From: Icerya purchasi
Taxonomy: Eukaryota; Arthropoda; Insecta; Hemiptera; Monophlebidae
DNA: 64,000 nucleotides
NCBI GenBank assembly: GCA_039619475.1
Contig: CM077115.1
Span: forward strand, 32,687,083-32,751,082
Reading direction: 5' to 3'
The notes beneath the pieces are model-generated. The model saw only the letters and a list, made by a program, of their open reading frames with translations. It had not been told where the DNA came from and searched no databases. Each line of letters starts with the position of its first letter. Position 1 is the stretch's first letter. Made by a program: the position numbers and the translations under genes. Shown piece by piece: positions 12,487 to 23,545 of this stretch.

Positions 12487-12932
12487 CAGTAAGGCGAATG
12501 TGGTATACCGGACAGTTTATAAAATGTTTGCTGCATGGTTGCCCATGCAGTTTGCACACTTTGAGGTATTATTTACAGTACACATTTTTACGGAGTGAGG
12601 CCCACTACACTTTAAACATTTTTCCGTTTTGAAACAGTTGTAGGATACATGGCCGTATCCTAAGCACTTGAAACACTGAATGACGGAATTTTTCGATTTA
12701 TATCTCTGCCATTTTATCAAACAGTAACAAATTACGTTAACATTTAATATTTCTTTAATGCTAGTATTAGCCGGAAACGTTACCACGATAGATAGGTAAA
12801 AAAGTTATTTGGTTATTTTCTAAATCTTTTTTAGTAAATTGTTTTATGTTTTTAAGTTTCCGTTCGATATCGTGCCTAATTTCATTAATATGTGTGTAGT
12901 TATATCGTATACAACATCATCATCATCATCAT
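12487..12932 (-). pseudogene. Jockey ORF1 C-terminal part with zinc knuckles
   Basis: The minus strand reads THINEIRHDIERKLKNI from about 12905, then, after a frameshift near 12790, a block with CFKCLGYGHVSYNC (CX2CX4HX4C), CLKCSGPHSVKMC (CX2CX3HX4C) and CANCMGNH, the start of a third knuckle. A stop and frameshift occur right after the third knuckle; the neighbouring frame continues CPVYHIRLTDI to about 12487. This is the Gag-like RNA-binding protein of Jockey elements, which chaperones the LINE RNA. The N-terminal half is missing beyond the (CAT)n tract. Confidence 0.8.
12915..12932. repeat. (CAT)n microsatellite at LINE breakpoint
   Basis: Six CAT units mark the point where the Jockey ORF1 similarity ends; beyond it the sequence no longer resembles a LINE. 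Confidence 0.9.
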
Positions 12933-13481
12933 AGTGAAGGCTCCTCTTGGATTTCTGATTAAACAGCTTGATTACTTTTTTCCTTATTCTTCTTGATCTT
13001 GCATAGTTCCGGTCTATGCAGCCCCTAATCTTCGTCTCTAAATTTGTAATCCCGCCTTATATGCAGTCGTTTTTGCGGTGGTTTTTTTATTCTTATAAGA
13101 AACCAATATACGATTTTCGCTATTCGCCTAGAGTCTGTTTTTCTCGCTTTATGCATTTTAGTTTTCCTTTTCTTTCTAAATCGGCTACACCTCTTTTATC
13201 ACGAATCTGTTCTTTTGTTTTCCAGCCTTTATTCGTAATTAGTTAAAATAACCGTTTCTACTAACCTCTGGGCCACTTGTAATTTGTGAATATAATTCTT
13301 GCTTCATATGTAAATTTTGCAGCCAAAAGTCTTCATCGGAAGACCCTTTCTTCCCCTAATTATAACGGCATTTTTGTTTTGAAATAACTGAATTTCTTCC
13401 AAGGACTGTCCATTACATATATGTATGTATATGTATATATACATATGTGTGTGGGTGTGTGCGTATACGTATATCAAAATT

Positions 13482-13576
13482 AATAATACAAAAAAAAAAA
13501 AAAAAAAAATCTCGTTATAGATCTTTAAAATACGAATACCTTTTTGTTTAATTGAAATCGGTTTATAAGTTTTCAC

Positions 13577-13607
<31 letters not shown>

Positions 13608-14832
13608 ATAAAAAGTGCAAAAAATAGCGAATTTTGGAAAATTAATTACGTGACTTCGAATTATAGTATCGAACTGTTTCTTTATTTACATTGTAGGTAT
13701 TTGAGAGGTCTAACTATCATTAAAATTTGGCTTCTTGATATTCATAAGTTTTTACAGGATTGGCAATAATCTTAAAGGTCGCCGAAGTCTGGCCCGTGAT
13801 TTGTCAATAATCGTTCTAGAACAAAAATTCAAAAACGATTTTTTATTCTGAAAGAGTTTCTCTCTACAACCTACTTTTCATAAAAAATTTTTAATTGCAA
13901 ATTATGCGGTTCAAAAATCGGTGCCGAAAAAGGTGTGTAATTTTGCGTTTCGGGCGGGCGTAGTGGGGGAAGTGCATCTCCTTCGGGTGCTCGAAAACGG
14001 TTCGGAGTAAAATTTATGTTTATTCAAAACGATTTTAGGGAAATTGTTCATTTTTTTTTTTTTTAAACTCGGGTTATATAAAAAAATTATTGAACTCATT
14101 TATTTTTTTTTTTACAATTTCATTATATGTAATTACTTTTTTTAGTTAGTATTAACAATTTAATTTAAAAATGTAGCTTCAGTTTAAATACAATAATATA
14201 GTACAATAAATGTTATATCTATTTATCTACATAGTTGTTATGTTTAAATAACTGATTACATTTTGCTGTAATATAATTTCTAGCCCAGCAAAATTTTTTT
14301 GAAAAATTCATACTTTTAATTCTTCCAAAGTTCGGTAACATTCCTATCTCTTCCCCCTCTCTATGACAGCATTTCTCCTTTGCGCGCCGACGCGGCCCTC
14401 GAAGTTCAAAATTACGCCCTTTTTTGAACCGCATAACTTGCAATTAAAACATTTTTCTGAAAAGTAAGTTGTAGAGAAACTCTTTCAGAATAAAATCCTT
14501 TTTGAATTTTGCTCTGGAATACTATTATTAACTAATAAATCAGACTTCGGAGACCTCTATTTTAACATTATTGCCAATCGTACAAAAAAAATTATGAATA
14601 CGGAGAAGCCAAATTTTTATGGTAGACGTCTCAAATAACTATAATTTAAATAAAGAAAAATTTTGATGCTATAATTAGAAGCCCCACGTAATTAATTTTT
14701 CAAAATTCCCTATTTTTGAATTTATTTTTTTTTTTTAGCTTATAAACCGATTTCAATTAAACAAAATGGCATTTGTTCGCATTTTAAAGGTCTACAACGG
14801 GGTATTTTTTTTTTTTTATTATTATTAATAAT
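13482..14832. repeat. Fold-back element: long imperfect inverted repeat
   Basis: The left arm (about 13482-13945) and the right arm (about 14395-14832) are reverse complements along roughly 430 bp, with small indels and substitutions. Matching landmarks in order from outside in are: TTAATAAT plus an A/T run; CTTTAAAATxCGAA; GAAATCGGTTTATAAG; ACGTGxxxTC; TTGGCAATAATxxTAAA; CTGAAAGAGTTTCTCTxxAAC; and GCGGTTCAAAAA. The central 450 bp is not clearly paired. No coding capacity is seen. It could be a fold-back transposon or two head-to-head copies of one repeat. Confidence 0.75.
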
Positions 14833-15334
14833 TATTTTTTTCTAATAGAAAAAAGCGAAAAACCGGTTTTGCGCTCATTTGCGAATTTTTTTCTATGCGA
14901 ATCCCATAAAATTCAGTGTCCATTCGGTAACAATTTTATTCCTGACATTTTTTTTCATACATCATCGCGGTGAAAAATTCTTATTAACTGACTTCTTAAA
15001 AATCAACCTAAAATTGACTGGACTAAAATCTGCGAAGCCGCTATATGAGCATGCGGAGAAAAGTGACTAATGTGTAAGTTTATCAGCGTGACATAGTAGT
15101 TGATTTCTGATTTCATGATGCGCTCGCTTATTGAATACACCAACTCTGCTGTAATCACTTTTCTATTAACAGGGCCCCTAAGAGCATATTAAAAAGCACA
15201 TGCACACATAGAAAAGTGTAAACAGCTAATCAAATCGACTGTTTAACTAGCCGAGCATTTGGGCAATAGCATTCTATATGTGAATATCTCGTCTCGGATT
15301 TTTGCACTACCGTCTTAACACCACTGCAAAACGG
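14833..15334. other. No gene seen
   Basis: AT-rich sequence with an open segment at 14879-15070 that has no recognisable motif. Confidence 0.4.
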
Positions 15335-15590
15335 TATTACCGTTATTTTATTATAGCGAAACGATGTTCACACGCTTGCAGTGAAAATTACAAAAATTAA
15401 TAAAACCAGATACTCAGTGGAGCTGAGTTTCTAAATTAGCAAGGCGAACTGTGCTATTAGCAAAAATCTGTCAACTGTGACTAATAGACGGCAAACTAAC
15501 GATTGTTAGACATCGGTAATTCAGAAAAATTTATTATTGCGAGCAGATCTGTTCACTTTTAAATAGATTTGCTAGTGTAATTGTAATTTT
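15335..15590 (+). repeat. Dispersed repeat R3, copy 1
   Basis: This block matches 56930-57175 in the same orientation. Shared anchors are CGTTATTTTATTATAGCG, then GATGTTCxCACGC, then AGCAAAAATCTxTCAACT.xGACTAAT, GCxAACTAACGATT, GAxATCGxTAATTxAGAAAAATTT and TATTCACTTTTAAAT. It does not code. The class is unknown. Confidence 0.65.
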
Positions 15591-15711
15591 TTATCATTCC
15601 GTGCACATACTATAATGTACAGAATCCCGAATAAGATGGTTCCGAAACGACAAAAATATCAATTAAAAATCAAGAACTCAGGAACGATTGGACTTGGTAA
15701 TTTCAAAATCT

Positions 15712-16600
15712 GGATCATAAATTACAATTAAAATTCTCTCTTTAAAACAGTCTATAACTTCAAGATGACCGACTACCCTGGGCGGTGAAAAACGCAAAAA
15801 ACCGTCCAGAATATATAATATGGTATTTAAACGGCCCTCAAAAATCACTTAAAAAATCATAACCCATCACCAGGTAAACGTTTAAAGGTGAAATTCAAAA
15901 TATAAAATAAAATACACGATAAAGTGAAAAAAAAAAAAAAAAAAATACGGTTAAAATATTATTTAAACCTCCCTTTTGGGCCAAAAACAGTAAAAAAAAG
16001 AAAAAAGGAAGTTCACGTAAGTAGTATTCCGAGTAAAAACGATGGAGAAACTCATAAAGGACCGCTTCTTAGTAAAAATATAGCCAAGCTTATAACTTTA
16101 TATTCAGAGCCTTGGGACACCGAAAGCTAGAAATTTCGGTAAAAAATATTTTTTATCCTAGGCGTATGGCATATTGTTGGAAAAATCGTTTTTTGCCGGG
16201 AACGAACCCATGAGTCATTTCTTTAACGAAATGTTGTAACTTGACGAAAAGTTCAAAAAAGTTCGAAAGATGACGTTGTTCCGTTCTAGACGACGCGAGT
16301 ATCATAGTTAAAAATTTTGAACATACCTACATCCCCGTATATTTTTTTTTAGTTTGGAGCATCCGGGTTTCCAACGTCAAAATTAGGCCCCCCGGAAGGG
16401 GGGGCGGAATACTCGAAATTTTTCTCTCCTGATATATCGAATGGGAGATCGCTATTTGTTTGGAACGAAGCCGTATTTCATTTTCTGAATGAAATTTTCC
16501 CGATGGCGATAATTTCGAAAAATTGCAAAAAATCACTTGCCTCTTCCTCGCTGCAGCGGAAAAAATCAAATTCATTCTTTTCTGAATTTAATATCGTGTG
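15712..16600 (+). repeat. Unclassified 0.9 kb dispersed repeat R1, copy 1
   Basis: This block is homologous, in the same orientation, to 19198-20110. Shared anchors include ATAAATTACAATTAAAATTC, CATAAAGGACCGCTTCxTAG, AGCxAAGCTTAxAAC, TTTGGAGCATCxGGGTTT and AGATCGCTATTTGT. Within each copy a ~280-bp unit (from GAAAGCT.GAAA to GACGAxAAGTTC) is present about twice, so the repeat has an internal tandem structure. There are no ORFs, TIRs or LTRs that I can see. Confidence 0.7.
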
Positions 16601-18052
16601 AATATAAATAGTTATCGTTAACTTAACGAACGGAATGCTCAGCGCATGAAACAGCATGCTTGACTGTGAACCTGTTTCTAATTAGTATAATCCAATTAAA
16701 CGAATTGCAAACGTAAACGTCGCAAGAATTTATTTTTAACCAATTTTATCAATTTTTACAAAAAGAGAAAACTTTATGTTCGTATACTCCTTTTTTATGT
16801 TTGGTAACGCGCAACTTATACCCGTGAGGACCACCACCGATCTTAATGATTCTTTGTTCATTCGAAAGTGCACCAATATAATACAAGCACACCGGTTTTT
16901 TTTCTCTTTTTTTTTTTTTTTAATTCCATTTATGAAACGATTACCAAGGTATTACAATGGATCAACAGAGACTTAGAGGTATTTATAGCGCATAACCTAG
17001 ACTTGTTTTGGTCCTTTACGACGTGATAAAGGGCATTTGGGAGGCGCCAAAGTACACGCATGCGGACAATTTTCTAGGATTCATTGCCCAGCTGAAGACG
17101 TTGGCAAGTTACATAAATAGCAGAAGGATGGGGAAACGTTCCCCCCCTAAACAGATAGTTGTGTAACATTGGTAAGCTTCCGAAGCGCAGTCTGGTCAAC
17201 ATCAAAAACTGTCCGCGGTACAGTATCAGTGGCCAGCACGGTTCAGTGTGTATCCTGATTGATCTCAGCCGTGAGTTTTAAGCGAAAAAGAAGATTTAAA
17301 ATAGAAACTGGGAGAGAAAGAATAATCACTATTATTATAAAGTTATCATCAACCTGTCGTCACCTACTCGTTTAGTGAGAGCAATCAGAAGGTATTTCTG
17401 TAGGAGTAGACATTTTCTTAATATGATATTTTAAAGGTAACCAAAGGCGAAGGTCGAATTCGGAAATATATACCAAAATAGCTTTTAATACGATGAATAC
17501 GATTACGAAAATATTTCAGAGAGGGGCGGTAAAATAAATGACGGAAAACTGATTAAGCACAGGCAAAAGTGCCGATTTTGTTCGCATTAAGATCAGTTAT
17601 TGCCGTCCAAATCGATACTAATGAAAGAAACAGTCGAACAGTTTCGGCCGGGTCAGTTTGATTTTGCCGAGTAATTGATGAAGTATGGTGTCTCTGTGTG
17701 CGGCGACGGATATACAAATATTTACCGAAAGCCGAGTCCAGCACTCCGTTGTGTATTACTTCGAAATGAGTTTGTGGGCGCCTTCATTGTGCTACGTATT
17801 AAATGCGCTACACGTTACATGTGTTATGTGCTAAAAACGAAATTTTAATACTGAAAAATAAACAAAAGCAGCCGTCACTAAAATACTACCACAAAACGGT
17901 CAAACCGTTTCCGGAAAATCGATAGCACGTTTACGCGGCCGGCTTAAATATGTTTATTTCGCTGCAATCAGGGCTCCCACCACTAGGGCGGGCCGCAATC
18001 TTCCGATGTAATTTCTAGGCCGAAGATTTCTATTTTTAATTTGTAATACTTC
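16601..18052. other. No gene seen
   Basis: Open segments near 16776-16976 and 17553-17744 carry no recognisable motif. A somewhat GC-richer patch at 17040-17300 does not resemble any protein that I know. Confidence 0.4.
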
Positions 18053-18080
18053 AAATAATAATAATAATAATAACAATAAC

Positions 18081-18151
<71 letters not shown>
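18053..18151. repeat. (TAA)n microsatellite
   Basis: About 99 bp of TAA units with two CAA interruptions near the start. The apparent poly-leucine frame on the minus strand is an artefact of this repeat. Confidence 0.97.
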
Positions 18152-19197
18152 GGGGAAATCTGCCAGCGCCGCTGAATCCGGGAAATGAAAAACCAAACGG
18201 ACTACTTTTCATTTAAACCGAAATATCATCGATAACTTTAAAAAATGTAAACAGTTTTAAGCAATCAGGTCGAGCTCAAAATAACCATTTTTTTTTTTAT
18301 TTAAAATTTTAAAAAAAAGTCAATCGATAAGTTTGCATCGAACAGAAAAATTCTCTGTTTCGAGAAAGAATGAGAAAAGAACTTTTTAAGAGTTACAAAT
18401 GGTAGAGGCACGGTACGATTTAAAGGTTAGAATTATTACAGAGAATGAGAAATAATGATTCGTTCCTGGACCGTGTACAGATGCAAATTCGAATCGGAAA
18501 AAAATAAAAACGTTGTACTTCCCGCTCACGATATAGTTGACAGTTTCATTAACACTATTTAATCGCTTCCACTATGCCTCGGTTTGTTTTTTGTTTTTCG
18601 TTTTTTCGATAAACCGCAAAACTTACTATTAAAAGTACATATAATTAATAACAACTAAAATTTCAGTGAAACGCTTTATATTTTTCTACCAAAATTCGTT
18701 TCTTCGCTGTCTCTACATCATAGAGCTCGATGATGCCGGCGCTGAATGTCCATAATTCTTGCTCAAATATTTTTTAATTTTTGTTTTTTGTTTTTTTTCT
18801 TCTCGCAATGATGTTAGCGAAGATTCTTTACTATTTGAAAATAAAAATATATTACCTGTGCGGCGTACGTAAGGATTACGTAAATGAAAAACGCGATCGA
18901 GGAAATTTAGAAAAGAAGGGAGAAGACTGTGATTATTATAAAGTAACGGCGATGAAGGGGGTTGTCGAACCAAGATGGACAAGCAGGGCGGAGTTAGGAA
19001 AAAGGAAAAATCGAATATTAGACTGCGCTTATGGAGTGTTCAAAAACATGGTCGATGTTCTATTATTTCTTTCTCCGAGCGTTTCCCTTTTTTTAGGATA
19101 CCCCGTGCACATGTAATGTACGAAATAGTAATAAAATGGTTAAAAATACCAAAATATGCAATACGTCGGGAACGGTATCACAAATAAACTCCGAAAT

Positions 19198-20110
19198 TGC
19201 ATCATAAATTACAATTAAAATTCTCTCTTTAACGACAATCTACACAACTTCAGGCTATTACCGTGGAAGGCAAAAAAAAACCAAAAAAAAAAAAAAAAAA
19301 AACCGTCAAGAATAACGGAATTTAAAATGACCTCGAAAATCATCCTTAAAAACTGATTAACCGTTTTAAAGTGAAATTCAAAATACAAAAACGCGGAACC
19401 TCTTTGATGAACTCGAAATAGAGTACGATTAAAAAGTTATTTAAATTCAAAAACACCAAAAAAAAAAAACGAAAATATTCACTTAAATAATAGCGCGAGT
19501 AAAAAAGTGTCGAGAAAATCAAAATGTCTCTCAAACATACGCATAAAGGACCGCTTCATAGGAAAACTGTAGCGAAGCTTACAACATTATATTTAGGCTC
19601 GCCTCCGGGCGCCGAAAGCTCGAAACTTTTGAAAAAAACATTTTTTTCTTTCGGCATATATTGATGGAAAGATCGCGCTATTTGTCAGAATCAAAACCAT
19701 ATTTCATTTGCTTAAAGGAAATCTTTCGGAATTGACGGAAAGTTCAAAAAGTGACGTGTTGCCCTCCAGCCTCTTTAGCGCCGCGAGTATTACAGCTAAA
19801 TATTTTGAACAAGGTTAAAAATGTACGCGATATATTTCTTTACTTTGGAGCATCTGGGTTTACAACTTTAAAATTAGTCCCTCGGGGCGTCGAAAGTTCG
19901 AAATTTTTGAAAAAAATGTTTATTTCCCCCGGGAATGTGATATATCGATGTAAAGATCGCTATTTGTAGGAATCGAAACCATATTTTTCATTTCCTTAAT
20001 GAAAATCTTTCGAAATTGACGAGAAGTTCGAAAAAGTGCGAAAAATGTCTTGTTTGGTCGCGAAAAATGTCTCGTTTGGTCGCGAAAAATCGGATTTCTT
20101 TATTTTTTGA
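19198..20110 (+). repeat. Unclassified 0.9 kb dispersed repeat R1, copy 2
   Basis: Second copy of R1 (see 15712-16600). The internal ~270-bp unit is clear here: GAAAGCTCGAAACTTTTGAA at about 19613 returns as GAAAGTTCGAAATTTTTGAA at about 19891, each followed by the same AAGATCGCxxTATTTGT, CCATATTT.TCATTT and AAATCTTTCG.AATTGACG anchors. A short 25-bp tandem (GCGAAAAATGTCTyGTTTGGTC) sits at the 3' end, 20038-20090. Confidence 0.7.
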
Positions 20111-20334
20111 ATTCAGCATTATGTATGTTTGTTTTTAGGCTAACATACGGGGGAATCCTCAGATGCCTGACTGAACTTGTTTTCCAGCGACACAGTCAGA
20201 CGAACCGGACTCTGAAAGAATGTAATTTTTTACACACCTGCTCGGTTCGATAAAGGAACTAATCTGTTTTCTTCGATGCAGCGAAAATACATATATTCAA
20301 GTAGAAAAATAATAAACATTAGCCAATTATATAT

Positions 20335-20485
20335 TTTTGAAAAGTAATAAATTCACAATATTATGTCGAACATAACTAATTAAAAATTATCATGTAAAAA
20401 ATACAAGAAACATATTACAATTATTAGACAAAAAAATTAAAAAACATCGACTAGTTCCGACGAATAACCGTCATTATCGAGATGT
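20335..20485 (+). repeat. Dispersed repeat R4, copy 1
   Basis: The block resembles 51690-51812 in the same orientation: AGTAATAAATTCxCAATATTA, GTCGAACATAA, AAAATTATCATGTAAAAAAT and TTAAAAAACATCGACTAGTT are shared. The last motif, CGACTAGTTxCxG, also occurs in the hairpin at 22221-22460, so the three may be related. Non-coding. Confidence 0.6.
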
Positions 20486-22220
20486 TAATTAATTAATTAA
20501 CTCTTCATAGTATTAGCTAATTAGCGAGCCGAATGCACGTTCGGAATCGCCTTGGAAATCGAAGTTCGGAAAGTACGACAATATCACATTAAACTTAATA
20601 ATAAAAGTTCAGGAACACCGCACAAAAACCACATTCTCGATCGTTTCGTTTCATCTGACTAAAAGTAGACCGACGGAGTGTCTAATTTTTCCTCATTTCT
20701 GTCCACGCAACGGAGAACATATTCTTCTCGGTATGTTGCTGCCTCGACATTTCCCTCTTCCACATTGCAAACTTTTTAACTGCTGCCTCTTTCATACCGA
20801 CCATCACTAACAATGACAATGCTACTCTTCCCATATGCACGTAGTCGCAAAAAAAAAACCCATTTCATTAGTTTCGCAATTTACTCGCCCGTCCCCAAGG
20901 TTTCTTCTTCCCTTTATCCCAGAATAACCTTCAACTTCACTGGGGAATAGTCAGTCTAGTATCATAAGATGTAAGAGGTTTCCCGAGAGCCTACATCGAA
21001 GGGGAAAACAATTTCTCTCCCCCTTTACTGCCACCCGCGCACTAACAGTACCACTACCTTTACATTCGGCCATTTCCGAATATTGCACACACCTCGACGC
21101 AGCGAAAGAATATTAAAATAAAAAAATAAAAAAAATAATAAAAAAAAAAACGGTTCATCTGGCTGAGGCTAACTGTCTTTTAAATAATTACGACGCAGCT
21201 GTTTAAAGGGCGGCAAAGTGCGAGAAGAAGTTTACCCGGTTCAAGCGACCCCGTTCGGCGCCGAGTTGCGTGCCGCGAATAAAGAGATTTTAAGCGAGAA
21301 AACAAAAATAGCAGTTCTCGGAAGGAGTCAGCTTTTTTCGTGTTGCCTCCGGAAGCTTGCCGACGAGAAGAACCAATAGCAGCGTGAGTTAGAAGCTCTC
21401 TATTAACCGGATGAGCAGTCAGTCAGGCAAATCGTCGAAGAGAAAGCGGTCGCAGATGTCAGCCTTGTCTAAAGTTTTGCGCGCAAACACGGACAGCAAT
21501 CGGTGCAGCAGCGACGGGAACAGGCCGGTCTTGGCAGAAGATTCGCACGACAGAGCGAGAACTTCTCGACGCCGAACACACGTAAGACACATGGAACAGC
21601 TCGTCACCAAAGACACGCCGCCGCAGCAGTTAGCTAACACGAAAATCGTTTTAAAAGTATCATCTGCAATTTTTATTCATTTAAAACGTGAGTGGCCGAC
21701 GTTTGGACAAGCCGAATTAATACAAGCACCGTCGAACCAACTCCGATTTTTTCCGCTCGACCTTTTTCACAACAGGCTGGACACACAGTTTAGAACGAGA
21801 CCAAAAGTCTACTGGTGAAGTACGAAAAGTTGTGCGGAAAATATGCGAGCGGAATAGAATTAGGAAGAAATTAGGGAACCTAAGATTGCTCGTAATCTCA
21901 GAAATTGTTACCGGAAATTTGTCGCTTGGTCAAAAGCGACTACACCGCGTACACCATCGTTAAATAGCCGCTACCGATTCTATCCGGTGATTTGCAAAGG
22001 AAATCTTCAATGGAAACTGTTAATCGTGCAGATATCCCGTTTTATTCATCCCTGAATTCTTAATGGAGTTTTTTTTTTCTTTTTTTCTCTTTTTTTTTTT
22101 AGATCCGTCCCAAAACAAGGTCGTCGACACTCTGTAATGATCGATAATCGTTAAGGAGATACAATATGAATGAACCGAAAAAAGAAACGACAATTACGAG
22201 AGTAATCATCAATCATTACT
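20486..22220. other. CpG-richer region, no gene recognised
   Basis: Apart from the candidate exon at 21411-21581, the region shows no known motif. Pyrimidine-rich runs at 20690-20770 and 22070-22101 could be acceptor-like tracts, but nothing anchors them. Confidence 0.35.
21411..21581 (+). CDS. Weak candidate for a host first coding exon
   Basis: The frame opens with ATG and encodes 57 residues rich in Ser, Arg and Lys (starts MSSQSGKSSKRKRSQMSAL). It ends in phase 0 at a splice-donor-like GTAAGA (21582-21587). The segment and the 200 bp before it are clearly richer in G+C and CpG than the surroundings, and beyond the donor the same open frame loses that composition. I recognise no protein family, the sequence around the ATG is not a strong Kozak context, and no downstream exon could be identified. 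It could equally be chance. Confidence 0.22.
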
Positions 22221-22460
22221 ATAAATAATAAATTGAAAAAACACTTTTACGCGCAAAATATGTGTCGCAATAAATTATGAAAAATTATAAAAATAGTCGA
22301 CTGCTAGTTTTTCGGATATTGATTATGGATATCGTTTATATCCGAAACTAGTCGACTATTTTTATAATTTTTATAATTTTTATAATTTTTATAATTCATT
22401 ATATTTATTGTGAATATATTTTGTGTGTAAAAGTGTTTTTTTCAATTTGTTATTTTTAAT
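22221..22460. mobile_element. Hairpin (palindromic) MITE-like element
   Basis: A 240-bp near-palindrome. The left arm begins ATAAATAATAAATTGAAAA and the right arm, read in reverse complement, begins TAAAAATAACAAATTGAAAA. The arms share CACTTTTACrCrCAAAATAT, CAATAAAT, AAAATTATAAAAATAGTCGA and CTAGTTTCGGATAT, leaving a loop of about 18 bp (TGATTATGGATATCGTTT). The right arm contains four extra TATAATTTT units. Arms of ~100 bp that meet almost at the centre suggest a fold-back MITE or an inverted dimer. No target-site duplication could be fixed. Confidence 0.75.
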
Positions 22461-23500
22461 TACAAGTTGATTATGTATTTCTCCAGCGACAAACGAATAT
22501 TTCATTTTTTCTCTCTTTTGTTTTATTTAGTGAACTTTATCCGCTAGAGACTTACATTTCTTTCCTTCAATTTCCCTTTTTATTTTCCTTTCGGGCATGC
22601 TGCTAACATCACTTAAATAGGATACATTCCGATTTCGCAGTCGCTTGAGGGAAATTAAATGACTGATTTTCCAGCTCGCCCTTAACGGTCATTTGAAAAT
22701 ATTTCCCGCTCGCGATATTTAAATATTTTCACTCGAAACTACGGAATAATATTTATTCCTACTTCTTTCCAAATCTAAATCGTTTTTGTCTTTTTCGACT
22801 TAGCCTTTACCTCCGTTTCTCTTACTAGTTGGTTTTGCAAGTTTCGTTCTTTTTATCATGCCCGGAATTCGTCTCCTTTCCTTTTTTTTTTTTCTATAGT
22901 TGTTCTTTCATCTCTTCATTTCAATGATTCTTTCTTTAATGGTGTTAGTCGTGCTTTCTTTGAATGCTCTCATCGAATTCAGATTGATTTTGATTTTTTC
23001 AAATATTTCGCCTGTAATTTAATTTCAATATTTTTCGTTTTTCCTATTAATTCATCATATCGAAAAATTACTATAGCCTAGATCGGCTAATATTTCCTAC
23101 AAATCGTTCAACTTGCTAGGTGAATTCTTCGTAATATGCATAAAACAAAACAAAAAAACGAACGCCGAATATAAAAATGAAATTAATTCGTTATTTTGTA
23201 AGCAAATTAATTAACCAGTTCCAGCGATGTTTATTCGATTGGATGACACTATTTCGTGCCTTTAGTTATGATATTATTTAAAGAAGGAAGAAAAAATTAA
23301 AACTCTAAATCTACTTCGAAAAATAGGACAAGTGGAACCAATAAAAGCGGCTCATCTCTATAAGAAAGAACTAGTTTCAATTGATTATGTCATTCTTCTC
23401 ACCCCCCCCCCCCCCAATCAGCATCTTCTATTTCAACTACCACTACAATAACGTACCAAAATTTTGATATTGCCACAGAAAAAGAACGACAATAGTTTTA

Positions 23501-23503
<3 letters not shown>
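22461..23503. other. No gene seen; poly(C) tract
   Basis: AT-rich sequence with long pyrimidine patches and a poly(C) run at about 23402-23415. No coding motif. Confidence 0.4.

Positions 23504-23540
<37 letters not shown>
23504..23540. repeat. (TA)n microsatellite at LINE 5' breakpoint
   Basis: A 37-bp TA run immediately upstream of the first recognisable LINE codons (KATG near 23571). Confidence 0.95.

Positions 23541-23544
<4 letters not shown>

Positions 23545-23545
<1 letters not shown>

Larger units (their letters stand above)
9369..12932 (-). mobile_element. Jockey-clade LINE, long degenerate copy
   Basis: This is the longest element in the window, about 3.6 kb on the minus strand. 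ORF1 lies at about 12932-12487 and ORF2 at 12066-9369, the two-ORF layout of Jockey elements. ORF1 carries zinc knuckles; ORF2 carries an apurinic-type endonuclease followed by reverse transcriptase, with no RNase H. The 5' end stops abruptly at a (CAT)n tract (12915-12932), which suggests 5' truncation. The 3' end beyond 9369 is unresolved because no clear poly(T) is seen. Several single-base indels interrupt both ORFs, so the copy is inactive. Confidence 0.85.

Noticed and set aside
17954..18196. Poly-leucine reading frame
   Set aside because: It is the translation of the (TAA)n microsatellite.
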